A stretch of 55,978 bases of DNA, taken from NCBI GenBank assembly GCA_947630015.1, contig CANRFY010000013.1, positions 1 to 55,978 of the forward strand, written 5' to 3'. The position numbers and the translations under genes were made by a program. Below, in pieces: positions 17,378 to 24,970 of the stretch. Below the pieces are notes generated by a model that did no database searches, was not told where the DNA came from, and saw nothing but the letters and a program-made list of their open reading frames with translations. Position 1 is the stretch's first letter, and each line of letters begins with the position of its first letter. This DNA comes from an uncultured Clostridia bacterium (GTDB taxonomy: Bacteria > Bacillota > Clostridia > Oscillospirales > CAG-272).

Positions 17378-18820
17378 ATGGAAAACAAGCGCAATCTGAC
17401 AATGCTGTGCGATTTCTACGAGCTGACGATGGCGAACGGCTATTTCAAATGCGGCAAGGGAGACGAAATTTCGTACTTCGACGTGTTCTTCCGCAACGTT
17501 CCCGACGGCGGCGGCTATGCGATCGCGGCCGGACTCGAACAGATCATAGACTACATCAAAAATCTCCGTTTTGACGACGAGGATATAGAATATCTGCGTT
17601 CAAAGCGCATTTTCGACGAGGATTTTCTCTCGTATCTGCGCGAATTTAAATTCACCGGCGATATGTGGGCGGTCCCCGAGGGGACGATCATTTTCCCGAA
17701 CGAACCCGTCATAACAGTTCGCGCGCCCGCCGTCGAGGCGCAGTTCATCGAGACGTTCTTGCTTTTGACGTTCAACCATCAGTCTCTCATCGCCACAAAG
17801 TCGAACCGCATCGTGCGCGCCGCCGAGGGGCGCGCAATATCGGAATTCGGCAGCCGCCGCGCCCATAACGCCGACGCCGCCATCTACGGCGCTCGCGCCG
17901 CCTATATCGGCGGATGCGCGGCTACGGCCTGCACCGTGTCCGATGAAATGTTCGGCGTGCCGGCTACAGGCACGATGGCGCATTCGTGGGTCCAGATGTT
18001 CGACAGCGAATACGAAGCGTTCCGCACATACTGTGAAATATATCCGAATTCCGCAACGCTGCTCGTCGACACATATAACGTGCTTAAGAGCGGTATCCCG
18101 AACGCGATCCGCGCGTTCCGCGACGTCCTCGTCCCGATGGGAATCAAAAACTGCGCAATCCGCCTCGATTCCGGCGATATCACATATCTTTCAAAGCGCG
18201 CGCGCCGTATGCTCGACGACGCCGGATTCGATTACTGCAAGATCGTAGTTTCAAATTCGCTCGATGAATACCTTATCCGCGATATGATCCGCCAGGGCGC
18301 GAAGGTCGACGCCTTCGGCGTCGGCGAACGCCTCATCACATCGACGTCGTCTCCCGTGTTCGGCGGCGTGTATAAGCTGGCCGCCGTCGAGGACGGCGAG
18401 GGACATATAATCCCCCGTATCAAGATCAGCGAAAACGTGACAAAGATCACAAATCCGCACTTCAAAAAGGTCTATCGCCTCTATTCTAAGGAAACAGGCA
18501 AGGCGGAAGCCGATCTCATCACCGTGTACGACGAAGTCGTCGATACAACCAAGCCGCTCGAAATTTTCGATCCCGACTTTACATGGAAACGTAAAGTGAT
18601 GAATAATATCGAAGCGCGCCCGCTGCTCGTCGAAATCTTCAAAAACGGCGAGCTTGTCTATGACGTCCCGAAGCTCTCCGACGTCCGCACATATTGCGCC
18701 AATGAGGTCGATACCATGTGGGATGAAGTCCGCAGATTCGATAATCCGCATAACTATTACGTCGACCTTTCCCAGAAGCTCTGGGACATAAAACAAAACC
18801 TCATCTCCAGCAGCAGATAA
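17378..18820 (+). CDS. pncB: Nicotinate phosphoribosyltransferase
   Basis: The 480-residue enzyme joins nicotinate to PRPP to make nicotinate mononucleotide in NAD salvage. Family signatures are LCDFYELTMANGYF at the start, EFGSRRAHNADAAIYGARAA (phosphoribosyl and substrate contacts), TGTMAHSWVQMF and IRLDSGDITYLS. The length is normal for the Gram-positive class. AAAGGATC precedes the ATG. The last 26 codons and the terminator after them are partly duplicated 250 bp downstream. Confidence 0.95.
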   Translation: MENKRNLTMLCDFYELTMANGYFKCGKGDEISYFDVFFRNVPDGGGYAIAAGLEQIIDYIKNLRFDDEDIEYLRSKRIFDEDFLSYLREFKFTGDMWAVPEGTIIFPNEPVITVRAPAVEAQFIETFLLLTFNHQSLIATKSNRIVRAAEGRAISEFGSRRAHNADAAIYGARAAYIGGCAATACTVSDEMFGVPATGTMAHSWVQMFDSEYEAFRTYCEIYPNSATLLVDTYNVLKSGIPNAIRAFRDVLVPMGIKNCAIRLDSGDITYLSKRARRMLDDAGFDYCKIVVSNSLDEYLIRDMIRQGAKVDAFGVGERLITSTSSPVFGGVYKLAAVEDGEGHIIPRIKISENVTKITNPHFKKVYRLYSKETGKAEADLITVYDEVVDTTKPLEIFDPDFTWKRKVMNNIEARPLLVEIFKNGELVYDVPKLSDVRTYCANEVDTMWDEVRRFDNPHNYYVDLSQKLWDIKQNLISSSR

Positions 18821-18845
18821 GCGCTCTTTTGAGGAGGGGGTGTGG

Positions 18846-18890
18846 GGAACCCCTTTTCTCTCTGAGAAAAGGGGTTCCTCACTGTTTTTA
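18846..18890 (+). terminator. Terminator of pncB
   Basis: GGAACCCCTTTTCTC and its complement form a perfect 15-bp stem with a 3-nt loop, followed by TCACTGTTTTT. Two more partial copies lie at about 18999-19030 and 19181-19212. Confidence 0.75.
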
Positions 18891-18978
18891 TTCGATAACC
18901 CGCATAAGGGAGTGAGCGAAAAAACGGGTACCACGCGAAAAATCCTCGTCAAAATATACGATTCGCACCCAGCTTTCC

Positions 18979-19235
18979 TCTTTTAGGGAGGGGTGTGGGG
19001 AACCCCTTTTCTCTCTGAGAAAAGGGGTTATCCACATATAAATTGCGAGAAAAGGGGTTCCTCACTGTTTTTATTCGATAACCCGCATAACTATTACGTA
19101 GACCTTTCCCAGAAACTCTGGGATATAAAACAAAACCTCATCTCCAGCAGCCGGTAAGCGCTCTTTTGAGGAGGGGGTGTGGGGAACCCCTTTTCTCTGC
19201 GAGAAAAGGGGTTATCCACATATAAATTGCGAGAA
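18979..19235 (+). repeat. Duplicated pncB 3' end and terminator blocks
   Basis: The terminator hairpin block recurs at about 18990-19060, and the pncB end plus terminator recurs at 19074-19235. TCACTGTTTTTATTCGATAA joins the blocks at about 18879 and 19053. The pattern looks like repeated unequal exchange or a mixed-strain assembly. Confidence 0.8.
19076..19156 (+). pseudogene. Partial duplicate of the pncB C-terminal end
   Basis: Twenty-six codons and a stop encode exactly the same residues as the last 26 of pncB (DNPHNYYVDL to SSSR). All nucleotide differences from the parent are synonymous (for example AAT/AAC, GTC/GTA, AAG/AAA, AGA/CGG). There is no start codon or 5' part, so this is a remnant. 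Confidence 0.85.
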
Positions 19236-19237
19236 AA

Positions 19238-19730
19238 GATATTTTGCAAATAAGATTGAGAATAAGAATTTTGCAAATAAAGGTAGAAAGTATGGGTTTT
19301 GCAAACAATAATTGATAAGACGATTTCTCCGCATCAGAATTGATAAAAGGGATTTTGCAAAAAACTGAGCATAGGGATTTCGCAAACAAAGATCGAAAAT
19401 AGGAATTTTGCAAATAAATATCGGGAATAGAGATTTCACAAGTAAAGATCAAGAGTATGGATTTTGCAAGTAAAATCCGAAAATAGGAATTTCGCAAACA
19501 ATAATTGATAAAAGGACTTCTCCACATCAAGATTTATAAAATGGGTTTTGCAAAAAACTGATAATAGTGATTTTGCAAAGAAGATTGAGCATAGGAATTT
19601 TGCAGGCAAAGATTGAAAATAGGAATGCCGCAAACAATAATTGATAAGACGATTTCTCCGCATCAAGATTGATAAAAGGGATCTCACAAAAAACTGAAAA
19701 TAGCAATTTCACATCAAAATCGGGAGTTCT
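19238..19730. repeat. AT-rich degenerate 28-bp tandem array
   Basis: About 18-19 units recur every 27-28 bp (range 24-30). The core TTTTGCAAA or a variant (TTTCGCAAA, TTTCACAAG, TTTCTCCGCA) starts near 19242, 19269, 19297, 19324, 19353, 19378, 19406, 19434, 19462, 19490, 19518, 19546, 19571, 19598, 19626, 19653, 19683 and 19707. Between cores are ATTGAAAATAGG-like stretches. A higher-order block starting GCAAACAATAATTGATAA appears three times. The composition is strikingly AT-rich against GC-rich surroundings. Not coding. Confidence 0.85.
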
Positions 19731-19747
19731 CACGAACTCCCGATTTT
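19716..19747 (-). terminator. Terminator of the pfkB-like/ruvX unit
   Basis: AAAATCGGGAGTTC pairs with GAACTCCCGATTTT around a 4-nt loop; the stem overlaps the ruvX stop and ends in a T-run on the minus strand. Confidence 0.85.
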
Positions 19748-20174
19748 ATGTTTCATCCCCGTGCGATTCGAGGTATTCCCTTAGTATAAGCTCCGCCGAC
19801 ATCGTGTCCACGATGTCGCGCCTGCGCGCGCCGTGAACGCCGATCTCGTCCATTATATCGTATGCCTCCACCGTCGTGAGCCTTTCGTCCTGCATCACAA
19901 CGGGCAGCCCCGTCAGCTCCGACAGCATCGACGCAAACGCCCTTGCCTTCTCGGCGCGCGCGCCCTCCGTGCCGTCCATGTTGAGCGGAAGCCCGACTAC
20001 GATCAGCTGCGCGCCGCGCCGCGCGGCTTCGTCCGCCGTCTGACGCGCCGCCGATCTCATCCCCTTCGCGCGTATAACGCCGACGCCGCCCGCGAATCTG
20101 CCGTCCGCATCCGATATCGCAATCCCCGTGCGCGCGTCGCCGTAATCTACGCCGAGTATGCGGCGTTCCTTCAC
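19746..20174 (-). CDS. ruvX: Putative pre-16S rRNA nuclease / RuvX (YqgF)
   Basis: The 142-residue protein has the RNase H-like fold of YqgF: ILGVDYGDARTGIAISD at the N-terminus, VVGLPLNMDGTEG in the middle and QDERLTTVEAYDIM near the end, with the expected acidic residues. The family has a role in 16S rRNA 5'-end maturation. Its ATG overlaps the stop of the PfkB-like gene by four bases, so it is translationally coupled. Confidence 0.9.
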   Translation of the reverse strand: MKERRILGVDYGDARTGIAISDADGRFAGGVGVIRAKGMRSAARQTADEAARRGAQLIVVGLPLNMDGTEGARAEKARAFASMLSELTGLPVVMQDERLTTVEAYDIMDEIGVHGARRRDIVDTMSAELILREYLESHGDET

Positions 20175-21103
20175 AGCTTTATCCCCCTTGACTCGATAAA
20201 CGTCATAAGCTCCTCTTCGGACGGGATCGCGTCGAGCCTTCCGGGCCTCGATACGGCGAGCGCCGCCGCCGCATTCGCATAATTGACCGAACGCATTATA
20301 TCCCCCGATCGAGCGTATTCCGTCATAAGCGCCGCGTCGAATACGCTGCCGGATGCGGATGTGTCCGCGTCCTGTACGTTGTTCGCGAGTACGACGTTAT
20401 AATATTTCCCGTCGTAGAGGAACGCGCCGCGCGCTCCCATTTTTATTACATAATATTTGGCGTTGACGAGCGAGGACAGCCTTATGACCGATCGCAGACA
20501 GTTCTCCGTCGTCGACGGCGCGATACCGGTGAATATCTCAAGCTCGGTCTCGTCAGGACAGAATATCTCAAACGGGAATAACTTCGACAGCTGATAATCT
20601 GCGCGCGCAGGGCCTCCGTCTACGAGCAGCGGGATCCGCTTCCGCGCCGCATATTCGGACGCCGCAACAACTACCCTCTCCGGCGACCGCAGCGATATCA
20701 CGGCCGCGTCCGGCAGCGCCGTGAACGCCTCCTCGACGTCTGCCGCCGATAAAAGCAGATTCGCGCCCGGGAATACTGCCGACAGCGATTTCCCGCTCTT
20801 CTCGGTCATGACGGACGTGAGTCCCGTCGACGCGCGCCTGTCCATGAACATGAAACGCGTGTCGATCCCCATCTCGCGGTATATGGCGCGCAGCCGCTGT
20901 CCGCTGCTGTCCGCGCCTATCCTCGCGCATAAGAGGCAGTCGGCGCCGAGCGCCGCCGCCGCGACCGCCATCTCGGACCCCTCGCCGCCAGGGATATAAT
21001 CGAACGTCCCGCCTACGACGTCTTCGCCCGGGTACGGCAGCGTCTCCATGCGCTGAACGAATTCCACATCCGCCGGACTGATTATGAGTATTCTCGGTTT
21101 CAT
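20171..21103 (-). CDS. PfkB/ribokinase-fold protein lacking the catalytic Asp
   Basis: The 310-residue protein keeps the family fold. IPGGEGSEMAVAAAALGA stands for the GG motif region, GADSSGQRLRAIYREMGIDT and VDGGPARADY are typical, and CPDETELEIFTG matches the N-x-x-E region. At motif 2, where active kinases have (A/G)AGD with the catalytic aspartate, this protein reads ASGS (residues 250-253; serine codon at 20345-20347). It may be an inactive or altered kinase. The ATG at 21103 follows AGGGCGGG. It is coupled to ruvX, which is not a usual partner. Confidence 0.8.
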   Translation of the reverse strand: MKPRILIISPADVEFVQRMETLPYPGEDVVGGTFDYIPGGEGSEMAVAAAALGADCLLCARIGADSSGQRLRAIYREMGIDTRFMFMDRRASTGLTSVMTEKSGKSLSAVFPGANLLLSAADVEEAFTALPDAAVISLRSPERVVVAASEYAARKRIPLLVDGGPARADYQLSKLFPFEIFCPDETELEIFTGIAPSTTENCLRSVIRLSSLVNAKYYVIKMGARGAFLYDGKYYNVVLANNVQDADTSASGSVFDAALMTEYARSGDIMRSVNYANAAAALAVSRPGRLDAIPSEEELMTFIESRGIKL

Positions 21104-21145
21104 ATGCCGAACCCGCCCTCTTTTTTCAATAATGTCTCTTGTACC

Positions 21146-21174
21146 ATTATACATTATATTTGAAGTAAAATCAA
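21146..21174 (-). promoter_or_regulatory. Promoter of the pfkB-like/ruvX unit
   Basis: On the minus strand TTGATT (21169-21174) and TATAAT (21146-21151) are 17 bp apart, about 43 bp before the start. Confidence 0.7.
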
Positions 21175-21279
21175 CATTATTTCGGCAATATATCACGACA
21201 TGAGGAAAAATCTGCCGCGCGAATCCGCTCACACAGCGTCGGCGCGCGTCATATACTGTCAAAAAAACGAGGTGCCGCA

Positions 21280-22566
21280 ATGCAGATCTACACAGTCGCC
21301 GAGGGCGACAGCATTTATTCGATCTCAAAGCTGTTCGGGACGCCCGCGTCCCTCATTATAAGCGATAACGATATATCGGACCCGACGCGATTATCGATAG
21401 GACGATCGCTCCTCATCCGCCAGCCGACGGAATTTCATACTGTAAAATCTGGCGATTCGCTTTTTTCGATCGCTGATATGTACGGCGTGACGGTTCGCAG
21501 TCTGTGGCAGAATAATCCGACGCTCGGCGGCGGATACGATATTTTCCCCGGCGAATCCCTCGTCATAGACGGCGAGCCGAAGCCGTTCGGCAGGATCGCG
21601 GCAAACGCATACATATATCCGTTCGTTTCGCCCGATACTCTGCGCCACACGCTGCCGTATCTCTCCTATGTCACCGTGTTCACATACGGGATCAGAAACG
21701 ACGGCTCGCTGATCCCGCCCGGCGGCGACGAGGCGGAATCGTCCATAATCGCGCTTGCGCGCGAATACGGCGTGCGCCCGCTCATGATGCTGTCTACGCT
21801 GACCGAGGACGGCTATTTTTCAAACGAGCTGGCAGCATACGTCCTATCGGAAAAATCCGTCCGCGACGCCGTCATCCGCAACGTCGCGGATACGATCGAA
21901 CGACTCGGCTACGACGGCGTCGATATAGATTTTGAATACCTCGGCTCCGACGCCGCCGACGAGTATGCGTCGTTCGTCGCCGATATGAACGACGCGCTCG
22001 ATGCGCGCGGCGGATATGAGGTGTGGGTCGCGCTCGCGCCGAAATCGAGCGCCGATCAGTCGGGACTTATATATGAAGGCCATAATTACGGCGCGCTTGC
22101 GAACGCCGCCGACCGCGCGCTGCTCATGACATACGAGTGGGGATACGCGTTCGGCGAACCGCAGGCGGTCGCGCCGCTCGATAAGGTAAGACGCGTCGTC
22201 GATTACGCCGTCACGGAAGCGCCCCCGCAGAAATTTCTGCTCGGCGTGCCGAATTACGGCTACGATTGGACGCTGCCGTATGTAATGGGCGTCACCGAGG
22301 CGGAATCCGTGACGAATATCGAAGCGCCAATACGCGCATACGACCGACGCGCGCGCATAATGTTCGACGAGGCCGCCGCGTCGCCGTATTATTCGTATTA
22401 CGAAAACGGCAGCGAACATATCGTGTGGTTCGAGGACCCGCGATCCGTGTACGCGAAAGCATCGCTCATTTACGATACGGGACTTTACGGCGCGGGCATA
22501 TGGAACGCGATGAAATTCTGGACGCCGCTGTGGCTGATTTTGTCCGGCCTGTTCGAGATCGATTAA
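21280..22566 (+). CDS. LysM-GH18 spore cortex-lytic-type glucosaminidase (YaaH/SleL-like)
   Basis: The 428-residue protein has two LysM peptidoglycan-binding domains (about 1-47 and 52-97), then a GH18 domain to the end. The catalytic motif DGVDIDFE (212-219) has the acid Glu219 in place. Tyr and Trp residues typical of the GH18 barrel occur (LMTYEWGYAFG, LLGVPNYGYDW). There is no signal peptide, as in spore-coat SleL/YaaH enzymes that cut cortex peptidoglycan at germination. GAGGTG precedes the ATG. CATATACT at about 21249 could be a mother-cell sigma -10; that is speculative. Confidence 0.88.
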   Translation: MQIYTVAEGDSIYSISKLFGTPASLIISDNDISDPTRLSIGRSLLIRQPTEFHTVKSGDSLFSIADMYGVTVRSLWQNNPTLGGGYDIFPGESLVIDGEPKPFGRIAANAYIYPFVSPDTLRHTLPYLSYVTVFTYGIRNDGSLIPPGGDEAESSIIALAREYGVRPLMMLSTLTEDGYFSNELAAYVLSEKSVRDAVIRNVADTIERLGYDGVDIDFEYLGSDAADEYASFVADMNDALDARGGYEVWVALAPKSSADQSGLIYEGHNYGALANAADRALLMTYEWGYAFGEPQAVAPLDKVRRVVDYAVTEAPPQKFLLGVPNYGYDWTLPYVMGVTEAESVTNIEAPIRAYDRRARIMFDEAAASPYYSYYENGSEHIVWFEDPRSVYAKASLIYDTGLYGAGIWNAMKFWTPLWLILSGLFEID

Positions 22567-23025
22567 GCGCAGATGCGGCGCAGAGGCAAACACACTCGCC
22601 CTGCGCCATCGGCGTTCGCGCTCCGCGCGACTACTTCGTCGGCGCACGAACGTGCAGCGCAGAGGCGAACACACTCGCCCAATAATCCTTGTCAGGAAAG
22701 TTTTGAAAAGTTCTTAGAGGGGGCAGATGCGAAGCATCTGCTAACTTTCCGCTTGCGGAAAGTTCGACTTTCTTCAAAAGTCCCTCTAAGCGGGGTGCGG
22801 GGCAGCGCCCCGAAGAATCGGTGTTCGCGCTCGCGCGACTACTTCGTCGGCGCACGAACGCGTGATGCAGAGATGAACACACTCGCCGAATAATCCTTGT
22901 CAGGAAAGTTTTGCGGGGATTCTTAAGGGGGCAGATGCGAAGCATCTGCTAACTTTCCGCTTGCGGAAAGTTCGACTTTCTTTCAAAAGCCCCCCTTAAG
23001 TCAGGGCGCGGGGTGAAACCCCGAA
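22567..23025 (+). repeat. A-B composite repeat, locus R2 (two full copies)
   Basis: Order on the plus strand: partial A (22567-22602), A (22611-22680), B (22681-22814), A (about 22820-22889), B (22890-23025). First B: outer arms CTTAGAGGG/CCCTCTAAG and end hairpin GGGGC/GCCCC. Second B: CTTAAGGGGG/CCCCCTTAAG and GGGGT/ACCCC. Both B copies contain CAGATGC/GCATCTG and AACTTTCCGC/GCGGAAAGTT hairpins. It lies between the convergent SleL-like and spoVAE genes. Confidence 0.85.
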
Positions 23026-23039
23026 TACAATATAATAAT

Positions 23040-23420
23040 TCACTTCTTGCGCTTGCCGTTGAAGGCGAGGGCGGCGAGGTAGCCGAACACGAGTGCGGCG
23101 GCGATGCCGGCGGAGGAGGCCGTGATCCCGCCGGTGAGCGCGCCGAGCAGGCCCTTTTCGTCGACGCCTTCGCGGATGCCGCGCGCGATCGTATTGCCGA
23201 AACCGAGAAGCGGCGTCGACGCGCCGGCGCCGGCAAATTTCGTGAACGGCTCGTATATTCCGACGGCGCCGAGGATCACGCCGACCGTAACGTAAGCGAC
23301 AAGGATACGAGCCGGCGTCAGCTTCGTTTTGTCGATCAGAATCTGCGCGACGACGCAGAGCGCGCCGCCGACGGCGAAAACGATCAGATAATGCGCCGCC
23401 TGTTCAAAAATTTCATTCAT
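23040..23420 (-). CDS. spoVAE: Stage V sporulation protein AE
   Basis: The 126-residue membrane protein matches the SpoVAE(b) type: HYLIVFAVGGALCVVAQILIDKTKLTPARILVAYVT, PFTKFAGAGASTPLLGFGN and EGLLG-like segments, with about four helices. SpoVA proteins form the dipicolinic-acid channel of the spore inner membrane. GGAGGTG lies seven bases before the ATG at 23420, which overlaps the spoVAD end by eight bases. A composite repeat follows the stop. Confidence 0.92.
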   Translation of the reverse strand: MNEIFEQAAHYLIVFAVGGALCVVAQILIDKTKLTPARILVAYVTVGVILGAVGIYEPFTKFAGAGASTPLLGFGNTIARGIREGVDEKGLLGALTGGITASSAGIAAALVFGYLAALAFNGKRKK

Positions 23421-24465
23421 CCGCTTCACCTCCGCCCGCAACTATATGCACAAGATGGCATATGCCCGGGATGTTGTTCCCCTGCCATACGCTCGCGGGA
23501 CTCATCAGCGCGCCCGTCGCGAGAAACAGTATGTCGCAAAGCCGACCGCCGTCCGGCGGCGGCACGTTCTTTTTTGTAAGTCCCATTCGCGGCAGAATCA
23601 CAGACGCCAGCACGGATGCGGAGCATCCGCAGCCCGATCCGCCCGCGTGCTTGTCAGTGGCGGCCGTATCGTAGATCAAAAGCCCGCAATCCTCGTGAAC
23701 GGACGCCGCCGACGGCATAAAATCGCGCAGGATGCGGCTGCCCTCGACGCCGAGATCGCCCGTCAGGATCATGTCGAAGCTGTCCGGCGTCCGTCCGGAC
23801 GCATCGAGATACCGCTTCAGCGTATCGATCGCCGCAGGCGCCATCGCGGCTCCCATGTTGTTCAGATCGTTTATCCCGCGATCGACGCTCCGCCCGGGCA
23901 GAAAATCTACGATCTTGGGAAAGCCCGTCGGCTCCGTCTCCGTCGAAAGGATGAACGCGCCCGCTCCCGTCACCGTCCATTGCGACGTCGGCGCGCGCTG
24001 GCCGCCGTATTCGACGGGATATCGAAACTGCCGCTCCGCGGCGCAATTGTGCGAGCTTGACACGGCCGCCGTCGGTCCCGACGACATCCCCGACGCGTAT
24101 GCGGACGCGAGTATGAGCGCCTCCGCGCACGTCGAACACGCGCCGTATAAGCCGAAATACGGTATGTCGAAATCGAGCAGCCCGTAATTCGATCCGACGC
24201 ATTGATTCTGCAAATCTCCCGCGAAAACGGCGTCGATGTCATGCTCCGTCAACAGCGCCTGCCCGATCGCCGTCGCGAGCGCGCGGCGCTGCATCTCGCC
24301 CTCCGCCGCCTCCCACGTCTCGGCTCCGAATTTGTCGTCGCCTCCGGCGTCGACTACGTCGAACGAGCCGCCGAGCGGCCCCTTGCTCTCCTCGACGCCG
24401 CCGACCGACGCCGCCGATATTATGCTCACGCTGCGCGGCAGCGTGATTATGCCCTTCTGCGGCAT
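23413..24465 (-). CDS. spoVAD: Stage V sporulation protein AD
   Basis: The 350-residue thiolase-fold protein binds dipicolinic acid in the SpoVA complex. Signatures are GCxSTCAEA-like GLYGACSTCAEAL, NCAAERQFRYPVEYG, ILTGDLGVEGSRI and GGSGCGCSASVL. The ATG at 24465 follows AGGTGGTG; a TTG start at 24492 would add nine residues without a site. CATAATA with an ATA-type -35 upstream resembles a forespore sigma-G promoter. Only spoVAD and spoVAE are here; spoVAC, normally directly upstream, is missing from the window. Confidence 0.95.
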   Translation of the reverse strand: MPQKGIITLPRSVSIISAASVGGVEESKGPLGGSFDVVDAGGDDKFGAETWEAAEGEMQRRALATAIGQALLTEHDIDAVFAGDLQNQCVGSNYGLLDFDIPYFGLYGACSTCAEALILASAYASGMSSGPTAAVSSSHNCAAERQFRYPVEYGGQRAPTSQWTVTGAGAFILSTETEPTGFPKIVDFLPGRSVDRGINDLNNMGAAMAPAAIDTLKRYLDASGRTPDSFDMILTGDLGVEGSRILRDFMPSAASVHEDCGLLIYDTAATDKHAGGSGCGCSASVLASVILPRMGLTKKNVPPPDGGRLCDILFLATGALMSPASVWQGNNIPGICHLVHIVAGGGEADE

Positions 24466-24520
24466 ATTATCACCACCTGTATCCTTCTTCAAAAGACGCC
24501 GCCGCGCCTTTTCTTTTTCA

Positions 24521-24552
24521 TATTATGCCTCATTCCCCGCGCATTTATAATA
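24521..24552 (-). promoter_or_regulatory. Possible sigma-G/F-type promoter of spoVAD-spoVAE
   Basis: On the minus strand an ATA-containing -35 (near 24546-24552) and CATAATA (24521-24527) are about 18 bp apart, 56 bp before the start. Forespore control of spoVA is established in Bacillus; the match here is by eye. Confidence 0.45.
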
Positions 24553-24595
24553 ATTTAACTCAAAAAAGCGTTGCGCCACGATTCACGGGGCGCTT

Positions 24596-24912
24596 TCGGG
24601 GTTTCACCCCGAACCCTGACTTAAGGAACTTCTTATAAGAAGTTCCTTAAGAATCTTCAAGAATTTTTATGACAAGGGGTATAGGGCAAGTGTGTTCGCC
24701 GCTGCATCGCACGTTTGTGCATCGACGAAGTAGTCGCGCGAGCGCGAACACCGATGGTTTAGGGCGAGTGTGTTCGCCGCTGCATCGCACGTTTGTGTGT
24801 CGACGAAGCAGCGGCGCGAGTGCGAACACCGATGGTTCAGGGCGAATGTGTTCATCTCTGCATCGCACGTTTGTGCGTCGGTGAAGCAGCGTCGCGAGCG
24901 CCGGCAGCGTGA
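24596..24912 (-). repeat. A-B composite repeat, locus R3 (three A units)
   Basis: Read on the minus strand: three A units of exactly 78 bp (boundaries at 24840, 24762 and 24684 on the plus strand) with GTGTTCGC/GCGAACAC ends, then B (24596-24682) with stem CTTAAGGAACTTCTT and its complement and end hairpin GGGGT/ACCCC. It follows the trkH terminator in sense direction. Confidence 0.85.
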
Positions 24913-24929
24913 AAATGATTCTACAACAT

Positions 24930-24959
24930 AAAACGGGGAGCCGCGCGGCTCCCCGTTTT
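24930..24959 (-). terminator. Terminator of trkA-trkH
   Basis: AAAACGGGGAGCCGC is followed at once by its exact complement, ending in TTTT on the minus strand, 11 bp past the trkH stop. Confidence 0.85.
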
Positions 24960-24970
24960 GGAATATGAGA

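Noticed and set aside
19238..19730. CRISPR array (regular repeats of about 28 bp)
   Set aside because: The units are contiguous and degenerate over their full length; there are no unique spacers, no constant direct repeat and no cas genes nearby.
19138..19733. Open frames on the minus strand over the 28-bp array (Phe/Leu/Ser-rich proteins)
   Set aside because: The period is not a multiple of three, the frames lack ribosome sites and the protein repeats are a by-product of the DNA repeat.
24647..24884. Open frames inside module A units (Arg/Ser-rich peptides) at several loci
   Set aside because: They exist only because the 78-bp unit keeps a frame open; no ribosome sites, and sequence changes follow pairing rather than codons.
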